Below, piece by piece: positions 28,201 to 40,892 of a DNA stretch of 64,000 nt; the first letter of the stretch is position 1, and each line of letters begins with the position of its first letter. Position numbers and translations under genes: made by a program. Below the pieces are notes generated by a model. The model was not told the DNA's origin and made no database searches. It worked only from the letters and a program-made list of their open reading frames with translations. The stretch is from Deltaproteobacteria bacterium (lineage in GTDB: Bacteria > Desulfobacterota > Binatia > UBA9968 > JAJDTQ01), in assembly GCA_026712905.1 (NCBI GenBank), contig JAPOPM010000038.1, forward strand, positions 25,544-89,543, given 5' to 3'.

Positions 28201-28398
28201 GGCGGTGATGAGCTCCTCCACCTCTTCGGGCGAGGCGCCTCGGTACGTCGTATCGATCCGGATCACGCGGCGGGAGAAATCGGGGAACAACTCCCGCTTC
28301 ATCCCGACAAAGGCGATGACCCCCGAGACGAGGATCAGGAGCACCACCAGGTTGACGATGACGGGGTTCCCGATCGAGAACTCGATCACCTTCTTCAT
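25222..28398 (-). CDS. RND efflux transporter (AcrB/MexB-like inner-membrane pump)
   Basis: A 1058-residue proton-driven RND pump with two sets of six membrane helices and two large periplasmic loops. The first helix is IVNLVVLLILVSGVIAFVGM; the proton-relay aspartates lie in GLLVDDAVIVTENV at about residue 395. It follows the adaptor gene with a 4-base overlap. No outer-membrane factor gene is adjacent, so it must use one encoded elsewhere. The substrate (drug, lipid or solvent) cannot be told; a heavy-metal type is unlikely because no metal-binding methionine or histidine cluster is evident. Confidence 0.94.
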   Translation of the reverse strand: MKKVIEFSIGNPVIVNLVVLLILVSGVIAFVGMKRELFPDFSRRVIRIDTTYRGASPEEVEELITAKIEDRVRNVDGVNEMLSTSREGQSEIRLQMQSDTEMSRALGDVRAALDQVAGLPEEAEEPRVSEVLSAVPVITVALSGDIPERELGEIAKDVRDRLRRVDGVATVSIFGLRDSRILIEIDPERLDQYGLSLEEIRAAVANQNRNVPGGALKTARGEILVRTLGVAGGVADVERMILRSTSTGHALTVGDVAVVRESFEDPTALSRYGGRPAMNLVVIKEDSGDTISVSERVRDSVAEFRGTLPGTVSIGIFNDFSVFIRNRLGTLGESGAIGLSIVLATLCLFVRGRIAVLTALGIPFAVLGCMVLMSVFDYSLNMISAFGLILVLGLLVDDAVIVTENVYRYVEQGLPAKEAALRGTYEVAWPVVTTVMTTVAAFVPFLLIPGTIGFFMEPLPIVVTFALLLSLLEVLFILPSHLSEVITPAYANKLRRGERLWLTRMRRRDRLTGLRRMHVPGQRAWLARLRGGYETILGVAVRWRYVAVSVIVAGSVLLAVAAQYRVPFVLFKEFESSQFFINFETSANAKLEDTEAVAVQAEEIVLGLPPGEMKSLSTTVGAAFLDVNRVVRGSNVGQLTLELQEDRVRGSGEVIEDLRDKMERIPGITKLQFLSLQAGPGGPDIEARVIGEDLASLRRLTDEVKAFLATLPGVLDIRDDVVAGKEELRISLKPEGRTLGLDVRSIARQVQQGFQGVEASSIQRGDEDVPIVVRFPGDQRSQVDTVSRMKLTLPSGERVFLSDVADIGTGISATQINRDDQKRALSVFADVEVKTTTVLEVTDALKRQFADAGRRYPGQRVVVKGERQEMEESLGSLPQISLITLFVIYFVLGSLFKSFVQPFIVMAAIPFSLGGVVIGHLVMGENLTFMSLLGFIALAGVVVNDSLILVDFINRSRKSGTPAYESIIQSGVVRLRPVMLTTVTTVGGLLPLAFFATGQAKFLSPMAISVVWGLSFATVLTLILTPCLYAILDDLKVIVRRLFRYRAMPPEAVAAEHP

Positions 28399-29645
28399 GA
28401 GGAAAGATCCCGGCGCGTGACCACGCGAATGCGCGCGCCGTCCAGCAGCAGGCGCTGCCCGGCGGTGATGAGTAGGTCTCCGGGCTCAAGGCCCCCGGCG
28501 ATCATGTAGCGTGCGCCGAAACGCCCGGCGATGCGCACCGCGCGCCGCGCCGCGCGGCCGGAATCGGTATCCACCACGAAGACGGTGGCCTTGTCGCCCT
28601 CGAAGAGCACGCTTTCCCGCGGGATCAGGATGGCCCCCGGATAGCCGCGGACCGGAATCCTGGCCCGCGCGAACATCCCGGGAAGAAGCCGGCGTCCCTC
28701 GTTGGACAGGAAGATCTCCACCGGGAAGGAGCGGGTGCCCGGGTCGGCGCGCGGACCGATGTTGGTCACCTGTCCGGTGAATTCCCGCTCCATGCCGGTC
28801 ACCCGCACGCTCGCCGCCACCCGCGATTTGATCTGTCGAATATCGGAGGCCGGGATGCGCACGTCGAGTTTCACCGTCTCCACGTCGGCCAGTTGAAAGA
28901 GCACCTGGCCCAGCGCGACCCGCTCTCCCAGAGTGATGCTCTTGCGCGCGATGATGCCGGCATAGGGCGCGCGGATCTCGGTGTCGCGCAACGTCTCCCG
29001 CGCCTGTTCCAATTGCACGCCGGCGAGGTCGAGGTCGGCCTGGGCGATGGCGTACAGGGCTTCCGCCTGGTGCTGTCCACTCCTGGCCGACTCCAGTTCC
29101 TCCTCGATGCGCCGCCAGGAAAGCTCCTGCCGCTCGACTTCCTGGCTGGACACGAGCTCCTTCTCGCGCAGCTTGAGGAGGCGGTCGTGCTCCGCCTGCG
29201 CAAGCCGGAGCTGTTCCGCGTTGAGGCGCACCAAGTTCCGTTGTCTCTCGATGTCCACCGAGGCCTTGCGCCGCCGCGCCGTGGCCGCGGACACCTGGGC
29301 CGCGGCCTTCCGTAACGAGATCTCGTAGTCCCGGTGATCCACCTTGGCCAGCAGATCGCCGGTCGCCACCTCGCTGCCCAGATCCACGTCCGCCGGGATC
29401 TCGACGATGCGGCCGGCAACCTCGGCGCTGACCGGCCCTTCGCGCACCGCCGCGATGCTTCCCAAGGCCTCGATCCGGTGCATGAAGTCGGCCGCCGCCA
29501 CCGCGGCCACCTCCACGGGTACGGGCACCGCTACGGGCTGGACCGGCGGCTTTTCTTCCACGTCCTGGATCACGTACACGCCCACCGCGGTCACCGCGCT
29601 CAGCAGCAGGATCAACAACACGGATACGGCGATGCGGACTCTCAC
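28395..29645 (-). CDS. RND efflux periplasmic adaptor (membrane fusion protein)
   Basis: A 416-residue adaptor linking the RND pump to an outer-membrane channel. An N-terminal membrane anchor (VRIAVSVLLILLLSAVTAVG) is followed by the lipoyl half-motif VAGRIVEIPADVDLGSEV, a long coiled-coil hairpin at about residues 115-215 rich in Arg, Glu and Leu, the second lipoyl half RAPYAGIIARKSITLGERV, and beta-barrel and membrane-proximal domains. It overlaps tetR and the pump gene by 4 bases at each end, so the three are translated as one unit. Confidence 0.94.
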   Translation of the reverse strand: MRVRIAVSVLLILLLSAVTAVGVYVIQDVEEKPPVQPVAVPVPVEVAAVAAADFMHRIEALGSIAAVREGPVSAEVAGRIVEIPADVDLGSEVATGDLLAKVDHRDYEISLRKAAAQVSAATARRRKASVDIERQRNLVRLNAEQLRLAQAEHDRLLKLREKELVSSQEVERQELSWRRIEEELESARSGQHQAEALYAIAQADLDLAGVQLEQARETLRDTEIRAPYAGIIARKSITLGERVALGQVLFQLADVETVKLDVRIPASDIRQIKSRVAASVRVTGMEREFTGQVTNIGPRADPGTRSFPVEIFLSNEGRRLLPGMFARARIPVRGYPGAILIPRESVLFEGDKATVFVVDTDSGRAARRAVRIAGRFGARYMIAGGLEPGDLLITAGQRLLLDGARIRVVTRRDLSS

Positions 29646-30241
29646 GAAAGGCTCCTCAGGACCGTCCGCGTCAGCGATTCGGTCATCTCGTCGAGGTCGA
29701 AGGCCTCCTGGTCATAGAGCCAGTGGAGCGCCAGGCCGTCGACGCAGGCGAGAATGTGCTCGGCCGCCAGCCGGGGCTGCTCGCAACGGAAGAATCCGCC
29801 GGCCACGCCCGCCTCGACCACACGGGTCAGGTCGTCGATGGACGACCGGTAGGCCTCGCGCAACTGCATGCGCAGGAGGTTCTGCTGCTCGGGCCGGCCG
29901 GCCTCGGCCCAGACGTCGCAAAAGACGTAGAAGAAGGGCTGCCATTCCCGGAAGCTCGCCAGGGCCGCGGCCAGGAAATGGGCCAGGATCTCGGGAGGCT
30001 CCTCGATGCCCTTGAGCTTCTCGCCGTAGTACTCCTTGAGCTTGCCCAGCATGTGGCCGTGGAGGGACTGAAGCAGTTGCGGCTTGCTCGTGAAATACTC
30101 GTAGATGGTGCCCTTGCCGATCTGCGCGGCGGCGGCCACTTCCTCCATCTTGGCGCGATGGAAGCCCTTGCTGGCGAAAACGGCCATGGCCGCTTCCAGG
30201 ATCTCCGCGCGCTTGCGCTCCTTGTCGACAACGATAGGCAT
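29642..30241 (-). CDS. TetR-family repressor of the efflux operon
   Basis: A 199-residue regulator. The N-terminal DNA-binding domain has the helix-turn-helix AAAAQIGKGTIYEYFTSK at about residues 36-53; the C-terminal ligand domain is typical in size and includes FFYVFCDVWAEAG. It is the first gene of the operon, and an 18-base palindrome overlapping its own promoter is the likely operator. It therefore probably represses itself, the adaptor and the pump until a pump substrate binds. Confidence 0.95.
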   Translation of the reverse strand: MPIVVDKERKRAEILEAAMAVFASKGFHRAKMEEVAAAAQIGKGTIYEYFTSKPQLLQSLHGHMLGKLKEYYGEKLKGIEEPPEILAHFLAAALASFREWQPFFYVFCDVWAEAGRPEQQNLLRMQLREAYRSSIDDLTRVVEAGVAGGFFRCEQPRLAAEHILACVDGLALHWLYDQEAFDLDEMTESLTRTVLRSLS

Positions 30242-30250
30242 ATCTCAATA

Positions 30251-30268
30251 TGACCGGCCAGCCGGTCA
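30251..30268. promoter_or_regulatory. Likely TetR operator
   Basis: TGACCGGC-CA-GCCGGTCA is an 18-base inverted repeat with 8-base arms that match perfectly. It lies 10 bases before the tetR start and begins 7 bases downstream of the -10 hexamer, covering the expected transcription start. Position and symmetry fit an autorepressor site. Confidence 0.75.
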
Positions 30269-30275
30269 ATTAAAA

Positions 30276-30303
30276 ATTATAGTACCAGCCGCACCCAAGT
30301 CAA
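30276..30303 (-). promoter_or_regulatory. Promoter of the tetR-adaptor-RND operon
   Basis: On the minus strand TTGACT (30298-30303) and a perfect TATAAT (30276-30281) are spaced by 16 bases. The operator palindrome at 30251-30268 lies just downstream. This is the best sigma-70 promoter in the window. Confidence 0.75.
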
Positions 30304-30362
30304 TAGGGCAAGTCAACCTTTCGGCGAATTGCTCGGGAACCGCTGAAACGCGGTGAACCGAC

Positions 30363-31223
30363 TCAGCGGTCGTCGCCGGCGCCGTCCTCGTCGGGCGAGC
30401 GCCGGTCCCCCTCGGGGACGATCAGGAGTTGGCGGAAGGCGCCCTCGCCTTGGCTCTTGGTGGTGAGCCAAGGGTCGTCCTTGAGCGCCATGTGCACGAC
30501 ACGCCGGTCGCGCGCGTTGAGAGCGTCGATGCTCTGGGGCTTGCGGCTGCGTTTGGCCTTCTCGCCCAGACGGAGGGCCATGTCCTCCAGGGAGCGGATA
30601 CGCCGGCCACGGTAGTCTTCGGTGTCGACGATGGGCTGCGCGCCGTCCGCCCCGACCTTCTCCGCGACGATGCGGCTCACGATGTGCTGCAGCGCTTCCA
30701 GGGTCTGACCGCGGCGACCGATCAGCAGCGCGCCGCTGTCACCCTGGATGTCGAGGACGACTTCCGCGGGACCGTGCCCCGGCTTGACCACGACCTTGGA
30801 ATCGATGCCCATCAGTCGCAGTATCTCGGTGAGCACCTCGACACCGATCTTCCGGACCTCCGCCACGCTCTCTTCGACATCCGCGGACAGCTCTTCCGCG
30901 GGTTCATCCGGCACGGGCGAATCGCCGGCTTCGTCCACGACGGGGGTGTCGCGCACGTCCACCTCGGCCGCCGCTTCGGCGGGTTCGCTCTCCCGGGCCT
31001 CATCTTCGGAACCCCCATCGGACGCCGCCTCGTCGACCACGGCTGTCACCGAGGTCCGTATGGTGGCGCGGACACGTGCGTTCTGGCGCCCGAAGCCGAG
31101 CAGCCCGGCCTTCTCATCCGCCAGAATGTCGAGGGACACCTCGTCCCGTTCGACTCCCAACAAGCTCAGCGCCTTGCCGATGGCCTCGTCAAGAGTCTCG
31201 CCTTCCGTTTCCACTTGCTTCAT
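30363..31223 (-). CDS. jag: Jag/KhpB RNA-binding protein (Jag-N, KH, R3H)
   Basis: A 286-residue RNA-binding protein. ATG 31223 (MKQVETEGETLDEAIGKAL) is preceded by GGAGGAGAGG; the open frame upstream is shadow of yidC. The Jag N-terminal domain is at residues 1-50, an acidic Ala/Glu-rich linker at about 55-125, a KH domain with LLIGRRGQTLEALQHIVSRI at about 163-182, and an R3H domain with NARDRRVVHMALKDDP near 245-260. It sits directly downstream of yidC as in most bacteria; the family acts in cell-envelope and RNA regulation. Confidence 0.94.
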   Translation of the reverse strand: MKQVETEGETLDEAIGKALSLLGVERDEVSLDILADEKAGLLGFGRQNARVRATIRTSVTAVVDEAASDGGSEDEARESEPAEAAAEVDVRDTPVVDEAGDSPVPDEPAEELSADVEESVAEVRKIGVEVLTEILRLMGIDSKVVVKPGHGPAEVVLDIQGDSGALLIGRRGQTLEALQHIVSRIVAEKVGADGAQPIVDTEDYRGRRIRSLEDMALRLGEKAKRSRKPQSIDALNARDRRVVHMALKDDPWLTTKSQGEGAFRQLLIVPEGDRRSPDEDGAGDDR

Positions 31224-31279
31224 CACAAGCCTCTCCTCCACGGGGCGCGACAGCCTTCGGGACTGCCGCCACGGGGCTG

Positions 31280-33022
31280 TCAGCGCTCTTTGCGGTTGAT
31301 CATGTACTGCTGAAGGATGCTCAGCAGGTTGTTGACGAACCAGTAGATGGTGAGCCCCGACGGGAAGCTCACGAATATCACGGTGAATATCAGCGGCATC
31401 AGCATCATCATGCGCCGCTGGTTGGGATCGCCGACGGCCGGCGACATCCACTGCTGGATGAACATGCTCGCGCCCATGAGCAGCACCAGCACCGGTATGC
31501 CCGCGTCGAACCCGAACAGGGAGAACGGCAGCGACTCCCAGTCGGGACGGGACAGGTCCTTGATCCACAGGAAGCTCGCGTGCCGCAACTCGATGGGCGT
31601 CAACAAGGCGTTGTAGAAGCCGATGAAGAAGGGGAACTGCAGGAGCATCGGCAGACAGCCTCCCAGCGGGTTCACCTTGTTCCGCTTGTAGAGGTCCATC
31701 ATCTCCTTGTTGAGCCGCGTCTTGTCTTCCCCGAACTTGTCCTTGAGACGCTGCATTTGCGGCTGGAGCTTCTGCATGCGCTTCATGGAGACGAAGCTCT
31801 TCTGCGTCAGCGGCCACAGCAGCAGCTTGATGATGAGCGTGAGCAGGATAATGTCGAGACCGTAGTTCCCGGTATAGGTCTGGAAGAAGTGCAGCGCCTG
31901 CAGCATCGGCACCGAGATGAAGCCGAAGTAGCCGAAGTCGATGGACTCATCGAGACCGCGCCGGAAGGACTTGAGCAGGTTGAGAACCTTGGGCCCCATG
32001 AAGAGCTGGTAGCGGGCGGTGCCCGGCGCACCCGGATTGCCGGGAGTGCGGATCTCGAGGGCGAAGACCGTGTCCGAATAGTCCGCCACCGAGAACCACC
32101 CGGACATGTCCTCGCGCCGTTCCGGCGAGAGATTGTTGACCACGGTCGCGGCCGTTTCCACGCCCTCCGGCGGCAGGAACGCGCTGACGAAGTACGTTTG
32201 GCCGAAACCGACCCAGGAAAGCGCGCCGTCCAGCTTGAGCGGGGTCTTGTTGTCGATCTCGGACGGACGCAGGAGATCGCCGCCGCGCAACGCGATGACG
32301 CCCTCGAACCTGGCGTCCCTGTTGATTCCCTTGCTCTGGCCGTGAGTCGTGAAGAGAAGGCCCGGCGCCTGAGGTGACCCTTCCATCGATACGGCGACGT
32401 CCACGGCATAGCTGGAACCGCTGAAGGTAAACTGCTTCACCACGCGGCGCCCCGCCGGCGTCACGCCCGAGAAGGTGAGGCCGGCGCTATCGCTCTCTCC
32501 CAGCCTGAGGTCCGTGCTATGGACGTCGTACACGATGCCCTGGTCCGTCCCCGACCGCGTGCCGCGCACGCGCAGCCCCAGCGGGTACTCCATGCCGGGG
32601 AGGTGGGAAACCATCTCGATCAACGGGCTGTTTTCGTCGATCTCGTGACGGTAGCGCTTCAACCGGAAGCTCGTCAGCCGGGCTCCCTGGCTGGTGAAGC
32701 GTGCGATGTAGTCGGGGGTCTCCACCGTCACTTCCCTTACGGAAGGGCGCGGCGCCGGTTCAACGGGAACCGTGCCCGGCAGCGGGGTCGCTTCCGGCAA
32801 AGGAGTTGTCCCCGGCAGAGGGGTTGTCGCCGGCAATGGCGCCTGCTCGGCCAACGGGACCAGCCCCGGAACCAGGTTCGGGGCTGCCTGCTCCTGGCGG
32901 GGTTGGGTCGCGGTTTCCCGCGCCGGCGGCTCGGCCGGCGGATAGAACCGCCTCATGTACTCCTGGTAGAGGATGATGATGAGGATCGAGATGATGACCG
33001 CGATGAAAGCTCGTTTTTCCAT
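31280..33022 (-). CDS. yidC: Membrane protein insertase YidC
   Basis: A 580-residue Gram-negative YidC. The N-terminal anchor (AFIAVIISILIIILYQEYM) is followed by a proline-rich linker with four 6-residue PLPxTT-type repeats, the large periplasmic P1 domain (about residues 90-345), and the conserved five-helix insertase core with GNYGLDIILLTLIIKLLLWP and NPLGGCLPMLLQFPFFIGFY. It inserts proteins into the inner membrane with or without Sec. It is between yidD (6-base gap) and jag (56-base gap). Confidence 0.97.
   Translation of the reverse strand: MEKRAFIAVIISILIIILYQEYMRRFYPPAEPPARETATQPRQEQAAPNLVPGLVPLAEQAPLPATTPLPGTTPLPEATPLPGTVPVEPAPRPSVREVTVETPDYIARFTSQGARLTSFRLKRYRHEIDENSPLIEMVSHLPGMEYPLGLRVRGTRSGTDQGIVYDVHSTDLRLGESDSAGLTFSGVTPAGRRVVKQFTFSGSSYAVDVAVSMEGSPQAPGLLFTTHGQSKGINRDARFEGVIALRGGDLLRPSEIDNKTPLKLDGALSWVGFGQTYFVSAFLPPEGVETAATVVNNLSPERREDMSGWFSVADYSDTVFALEIRTPGNPGAPGTARYQLFMGPKVLNLLKSFRRGLDESIDFGYFGFISVPMLQALHFFQTYTGNYGLDIILLTLIIKLLLWPLTQKSFVSMKRMQKLQPQMQRLKDKFGEDKTRLNKEMMDLYKRNKVNPLGGCLPMLLQFPFFIGFYNALLTPIELRHASFLWIKDLSRPDWESLPFSLFGFDAGIPVLVLLMGASMFIQQWMSPAVGDPNQRRMMMLMPLIFTVIFVSFPSGLTIYWFVNNLLSILQQYMINRKER
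32770..32841. repeat. Four 18-bp tandem repeats inside yidC
   Basis: Four in-frame 18-base units at 32770-32787, 32788-32805, 32806-32823 and 32824-32841 encode PLPATT, PLPGTT, PLPEAT and PLPGTV. They lie in the linker between the N-terminal anchor and the P1 domain. Copy number may vary between strains. Confidence 0.8.
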
Positions 33023-33028
33023 GAACGC

Positions 33029-33250
33029 TTACGGTACCGGGTCATAGCCGCCGGCATGGAGCGGGTGGCAGCGCAGTATCCTCAAGGCGCCGAGCCAGAG
33101 GCCCCTGACGACGCCGTGACGGTCCACTGCCTGCAACGTGTAGGCGGAGCAGGTGGGGAAGAAGCGGCAGCACGGCGGCAGCAACGGCGAGAGAAGCCGC
33201 TGGTAGCCCCTGATGCAGACGCGCACGGCGGCGCGGGCGATGGTCGTCAT
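33029..33250 (-). CDS. yidD: Membrane protein insertion efficiency factor YidD
   Basis: A 73-residue YidD. The family motif [16 protein letters not shown] and the ending [13 protein letters not shown] are complete, with an amphipathic N-terminal helix. It is located 5 bases after rnpA and 6 bases before yidC, the classical order. Confidence 0.95.
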   Translation of the reverse strand: MTTIARAAVRVCIRGYQRLLSPLLPPCCRFFPTCSAYTLQAVDRHGVVRGLWLGALRILRCHPLHAGGYDPVP

Positions 33251-33255
33251 CCCTC

Positions 33256-33612
33256 TTACCGGGTGTTCGGCTTCGGACCGATCACCTTGCGGAGCTCGGC
33301 GGTCACCGCCATGTAGCTCATGTCTCCCGCGCCCTTGCGCGCGATCACCACGGTGTCCTGATCCGGGCGAAAGTTCTCTTGCCCGCGGCGGAAGAACTCG
33401 CGCAGCATGCGCTTCACGCGGTTGCGAACCACCGCGTTTCCCACCTTCGAGCTGACCGTGACCCCCAGCCGTTTGCCCAGATGGTCGTTGTCTCTACGGA
33501 TGATGATGAAGTGCGGCGTGAAGAACTTCCGGCCCCTGCGACCCAGCAGCAGGAAGTCGGAACGTCTGGTCAGGCGGGCTTCCTTCGGGAAACTCTCCCG
33601 CACACGGGACAA
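33256..33612 (-). CDS. rnpA: Ribonuclease P protein component
   Basis: A 118-residue RNase P protein that binds the catalytic RNA and tRNA precursor leader. The RNR signature [15 protein letters not shown] and the start region [14 protein letters not shown] are present. It lies 9 bases downstream of rpmH, as usual. Confidence 0.95.
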   Translation of the reverse strand: MSRVRESFPKEARLTRRSDFLLLGRRGRKFFTPHFIIIRRDNDHLGKRLGVTVSSKVGNAVVRNRVKRMLREFFRRGQENFRPDQDTVVIARKGAGDMSYMAVTAELRKVIGPKPNTR

Positions 33613-33621
33613 CGGGCCGTC

Positions 33622-33783
33622 CTAGGAGCGAGGACCCTTGGGTGGGATGACGACGGTCAACCGCTTCCTTCCCTTGGCTCGCCGGCGCCTCAGGACATTC
33701 CGCCCGCCAGGGGTTTCCATTCGTGCAAAAAACCCGTGGGTTCTTTTGCGCCTCAGATTGCTCGGTTGATACGTCCGTTTCAT
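33622..33783 (-). CDS. rpmH: Ribosomal protein L34
   Basis: A 53-residue L34. ATG 33783 gives [18 protein letters not shown], the invariant start, so the 13-residue upstream extension is rejected. After the usual [13 protein letters not shown] ending the protein has an extra VIPPKGPRS tail of about nine residues, making it longer than the common 44-residue form. Confidence 0.97.
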   Translation of the reverse strand: MKRTYQPSNLRRKRTHGFFARMETPGGRNVLRRRRAKGRKRLTVVIPPKGPRS

Positions 33784-33812
33784 TTCCGCACCTTCATTCG
33801 TCAGTGTCCCTA

Positions 33813-33841
33813 TTTCTGGCATACAGGGGTGGGCTTGTCAA
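33813..33841 (-). promoter_or_regulatory. Candidate promoter of rpmH-rnpA-yidD-yidC-jag
   Basis: On the minus strand a perfect TTGACA (33836-33841) is followed after 17 bases by CAGAAA (33813-33818), preceded by TG as an extended -10. The -10 itself is poor (3 of 6). The implied leader to rpmH is about 23 bases. Confidence 0.45.
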
Positions 33842-33903
33842 TTTGCCGCGGCCGGGAACTCCACAACATGGAGCCCTGCGCGTCCCGGTACACCATCGCG
33901 TGC

Positions 33904-34092
33904 TAGTGTCCTGCGTCACAAATAGCTTGATGAATCCGCGGGTCCTTTTCGCCGTCGGCTGCGTTACGTCACCCCGGGCCTTGACCCGGGGTCTTCCTCG
34001 CGTGGTGCCCGCCACTGCTCGTCATCGCGCCTTGCCGACGACAAAAATGCCCTCGCGGATTCATCAAGCTATTTGTGACGCAGGACACTAGT
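33904..34092. mobile_element. MITE-like palindromic element with 37-bp terminal inverted repeats
   Basis: A 189-base non-coding element. Its ends, beginning TAGTGTCCTGCGTCACAAAT on each strand, are inverted repeats that match perfectly over about 37 bases (33904-33942 region against 34054-34090). The interior continues as imperfect inverted sequence and has a central GC hairpin, CCCCGGG-CCTTGA-CCCGGGG type, at about 33972-33993. It has no open reading frame of its own. The right end supplies the TAG stop codon of gpsA. A single related end lies at 46663-46690. Structure and dispersal suggest a miniature inverted-repeat transposable element mobilised in trans. Confidence 0.75.
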
Positions 34093-35083
34093 CCGCTTCG
34101 GCCTTCTGGGTGCGCCGCATGAGGTCGCGGACGGCCTGCATGGGGTCCTTGTCCTCGTAGAGGACACCGTACATCTGCTCGACGATGGGCATCTCGACCC
34201 CGTGGCGTTGGGCCAGGAGGTGGACGGTGCGTGTGTTGCGCACGCCTTCGGCGACCATGCGCGTCCCGGCGACGATGTCGGCGAGGCGCCGTCCCTGCCC
34301 GAGTTGGAAGCCGAGATTGCGGTTGCGGCTCAGATGGCCGGTGCAGGTGAGCACGAGGTCGCCCAGGCCGGGGAGGCCGGACAGGGTCATCGGGTCGGCG
34401 CCCATCTTCACGGCCAGGCGGGTCATTTCGGCGAGACCGCGGGTGATGAGCGCGGCCCGGGCGTTGTGCCCCAGCTCCAGGCCGTCGCTCACGCCGGCGG
34501 CGATGGCGATGACGTTCTTGATGACGCCGCCCAACTGGACTCCGACGACATCGGTGGACGTGTACACGCGGCATTCAGGGGAGCCGACGCTTTGCTGCAC
34601 CTTGCGCGCCACCGCGGGCTCGGCGCTGGCGGCGGTGACCGCGGCGGGCAGCCCCTGGGCCACTTCCAGGGCGAAGGTGGGCCCGGACAGGAAGGCGTGT
34701 CGACGGGAATTCCCCAGGACGTCCGCCAGTACGTCGCCCATGGTCATGAGGGTCGACTCTTCGATGCCCTTGGAACCGCAGCACACGATGGTCTCGGTGG
34801 TCACGAACGCCGCCGCCCGCGTCATGACCTCGCGCAGGAAGTGCGACGGGGTCACGCACAGAAGCAGTTCACGGCCGGATGCCGCGGTTTCGAGGGAACC
34901 GGTGACCTGGAGACGGTCGGGCAGCTTGACCGAAGGCAGGTAAGCGGCGTTCTCGCCAGTCTCCCGGATGCGCGCCAACGTCTCCGCGGAATGGCACCAC
35001 AAGGAGACATCGTCGTGCTTCCTGCAGAGCAATACCGCCAAGGCCGTGCCCCAGCCGCCCGCGCCTATGATACCGATGGACAT
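34088..35083 (-). CDS. gpsA: Glycerol-3-phosphate dehydrogenase [NAD(P)+]
   Basis: A 331-residue enzyme making sn-glycerol 3-phosphate for phospholipids. The Rossmann motif GAGGWGTALAVLL is at residues 7-19; GSKGIEESTLMTM, the catalytic-lysine region GGVIKNVIAIAAG and GLPGLGDLVLTCTG are all present. The stop codon at 34088-34090 is the first triplet of the MITE-like element, so the original C-terminus (now MRRTQKAEAD) may have been slightly changed by insertion. Confidence 0.96.
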   Translation of the reverse strand: MSIGIIGAGGWGTALAVLLCRKHDDVSLWCHSAETLARIRETGENAAYLPSVKLPDRLQVTGSLETAASGRELLLCVTPSHFLREVMTRAAAFVTTETIVCCGSKGIEESTLMTMGDVLADVLGNSRRHAFLSGPTFALEVAQGLPAAVTAASAEPAVARKVQQSVGSPECRVYTSTDVVGVQLGGVIKNVIAIAAGVSDGLELGHNARAALITRGLAEMTRLAVKMGADPMTLSGLPGLGDLVLTCTGHLSRNRNLGFQLGQGRRLADIVAGTRMVAEGVRNTRTVHLLAQRHGVEMPIVEQMYGVLYEDKDPMQAVRDLMRRTQKAEAD

Positions 35084-35110
35084 GGTCTGTAAGGGTTACG
35101 CTGCCCAAAC

Positions 35111-35235
35111 CCCGGCCCGCCTGGATTCCCGCTTCCGCGGGAATGACGGTAAGTGGCGTTCGTGCCATTTCGTGTCCAAGCACATTCTTGCCACAGCCGT
35201 GTTTCGCGGAAATGACCGAGGATGCGGGAATGAAG
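35111..35235. repeat. REP-like palindrome between gyrA and gpsA
   Basis: CCTGGATTCCCGCTTCCGCG runs on into GGAATGACGG (35120-35149), forming a compact hairpin of the same family as 25089-25149 and 49733-49768. A second, decayed copy (GTTTCGCGGAAATGACC, GATGCGGGAATGAA) lies at 35200-35235 against the gyrA stop codon. No gene is supported in this gap. Confidence 0.7.
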
Positions 35236-35237
35236 CC

Positions 35238-37706
<2,469 letters not shown>

Positions 37707-37734
37707 TGAGCAGGGGTGGGGGGATTAGCGGAAA

Positions 37735-40218
<2,484 letters not shown>

Positions 40219-40370
40219 TTACATTCTGATGGATCGGAAATGCGCTCGAACACACGCTCGAATGAGTCGCCGGGACGAACGCCGAACTTGGGCACAATAT
40301 TAGCATTTGCGCACCGGGAATGCCAACGCACGAAGCCACTCTGACGACAATGGGAGGGTTGTGAGGAGGA

Positions 40371-40598
40371 CTACCCGCGCTTGCCCCGCCTCCAGAACGG
40401 CGGAACAGCCTCGGCGGCCGGCAGCCATTTGTTCTCGGGCTTCAAACCTTCTTTCAGGAACAGCTCGTGAACCTCGGCGACCGTCCACCCTTCGGGCAGG
40501 CCATAGGACTGGATCGACCTCATCCGACCAGAATCGGGCGAGTCCGACTCTTCGACTACCTTGACCTGAAGTCGAGTACTGGAAGGCGCATGTGGCAT
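40371..40598 (-). CDS. Small hypothetical protein
   Basis: A 75-residue protein read from ATG 40598, which has GGAG six bases upstream; a longer reading to 40664 lacks such a site. The sequence (SYGLPEGWTVAEVHELFLKE, then KPENKWLPAAEAVPPFWRRG) looks like a genuine small soluble domain, but I do not recognise it. It lies between gyrB and the sigma-54 regulator without a close partner. The neighbouring non-coding stretches (40183-40370, 40665-40892) hold nothing I can support. Confidence 0.5.
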   Translation of the reverse strand: MPHAPSSTRLQVKVVEESDSPDSGRMRSIQSYGLPEGWTVAEVHELFLKEGLKPENKWLPAAEAVPPFWRRGKRG

Positions 40599-40892
40599 GA
40601 TTGGCTCCACGTGATCGCGACGGATGGGCCTCGATGGGCCAGCACCACTTATCTCGTGATGCAATCCACATGCCGCAGCCGGAAGGAGCGCAGAAAACCA
40701 TTACATATCCGTTAGTTGTAGATGTGCTGGGACGACCTTCCAGCTCTCGCACTGTTGCGAATTGAAACACGAGCCTACACCTTGCCACGGAGGCCTCCAT
40801 AGTTTCCTCACGTTTTTCGTAACCTGGAGTACGGTTAAGGAAGGATCTGCAATACTGCGACAACAGTTGCAGTTCGCAACACTTCGAAGACC

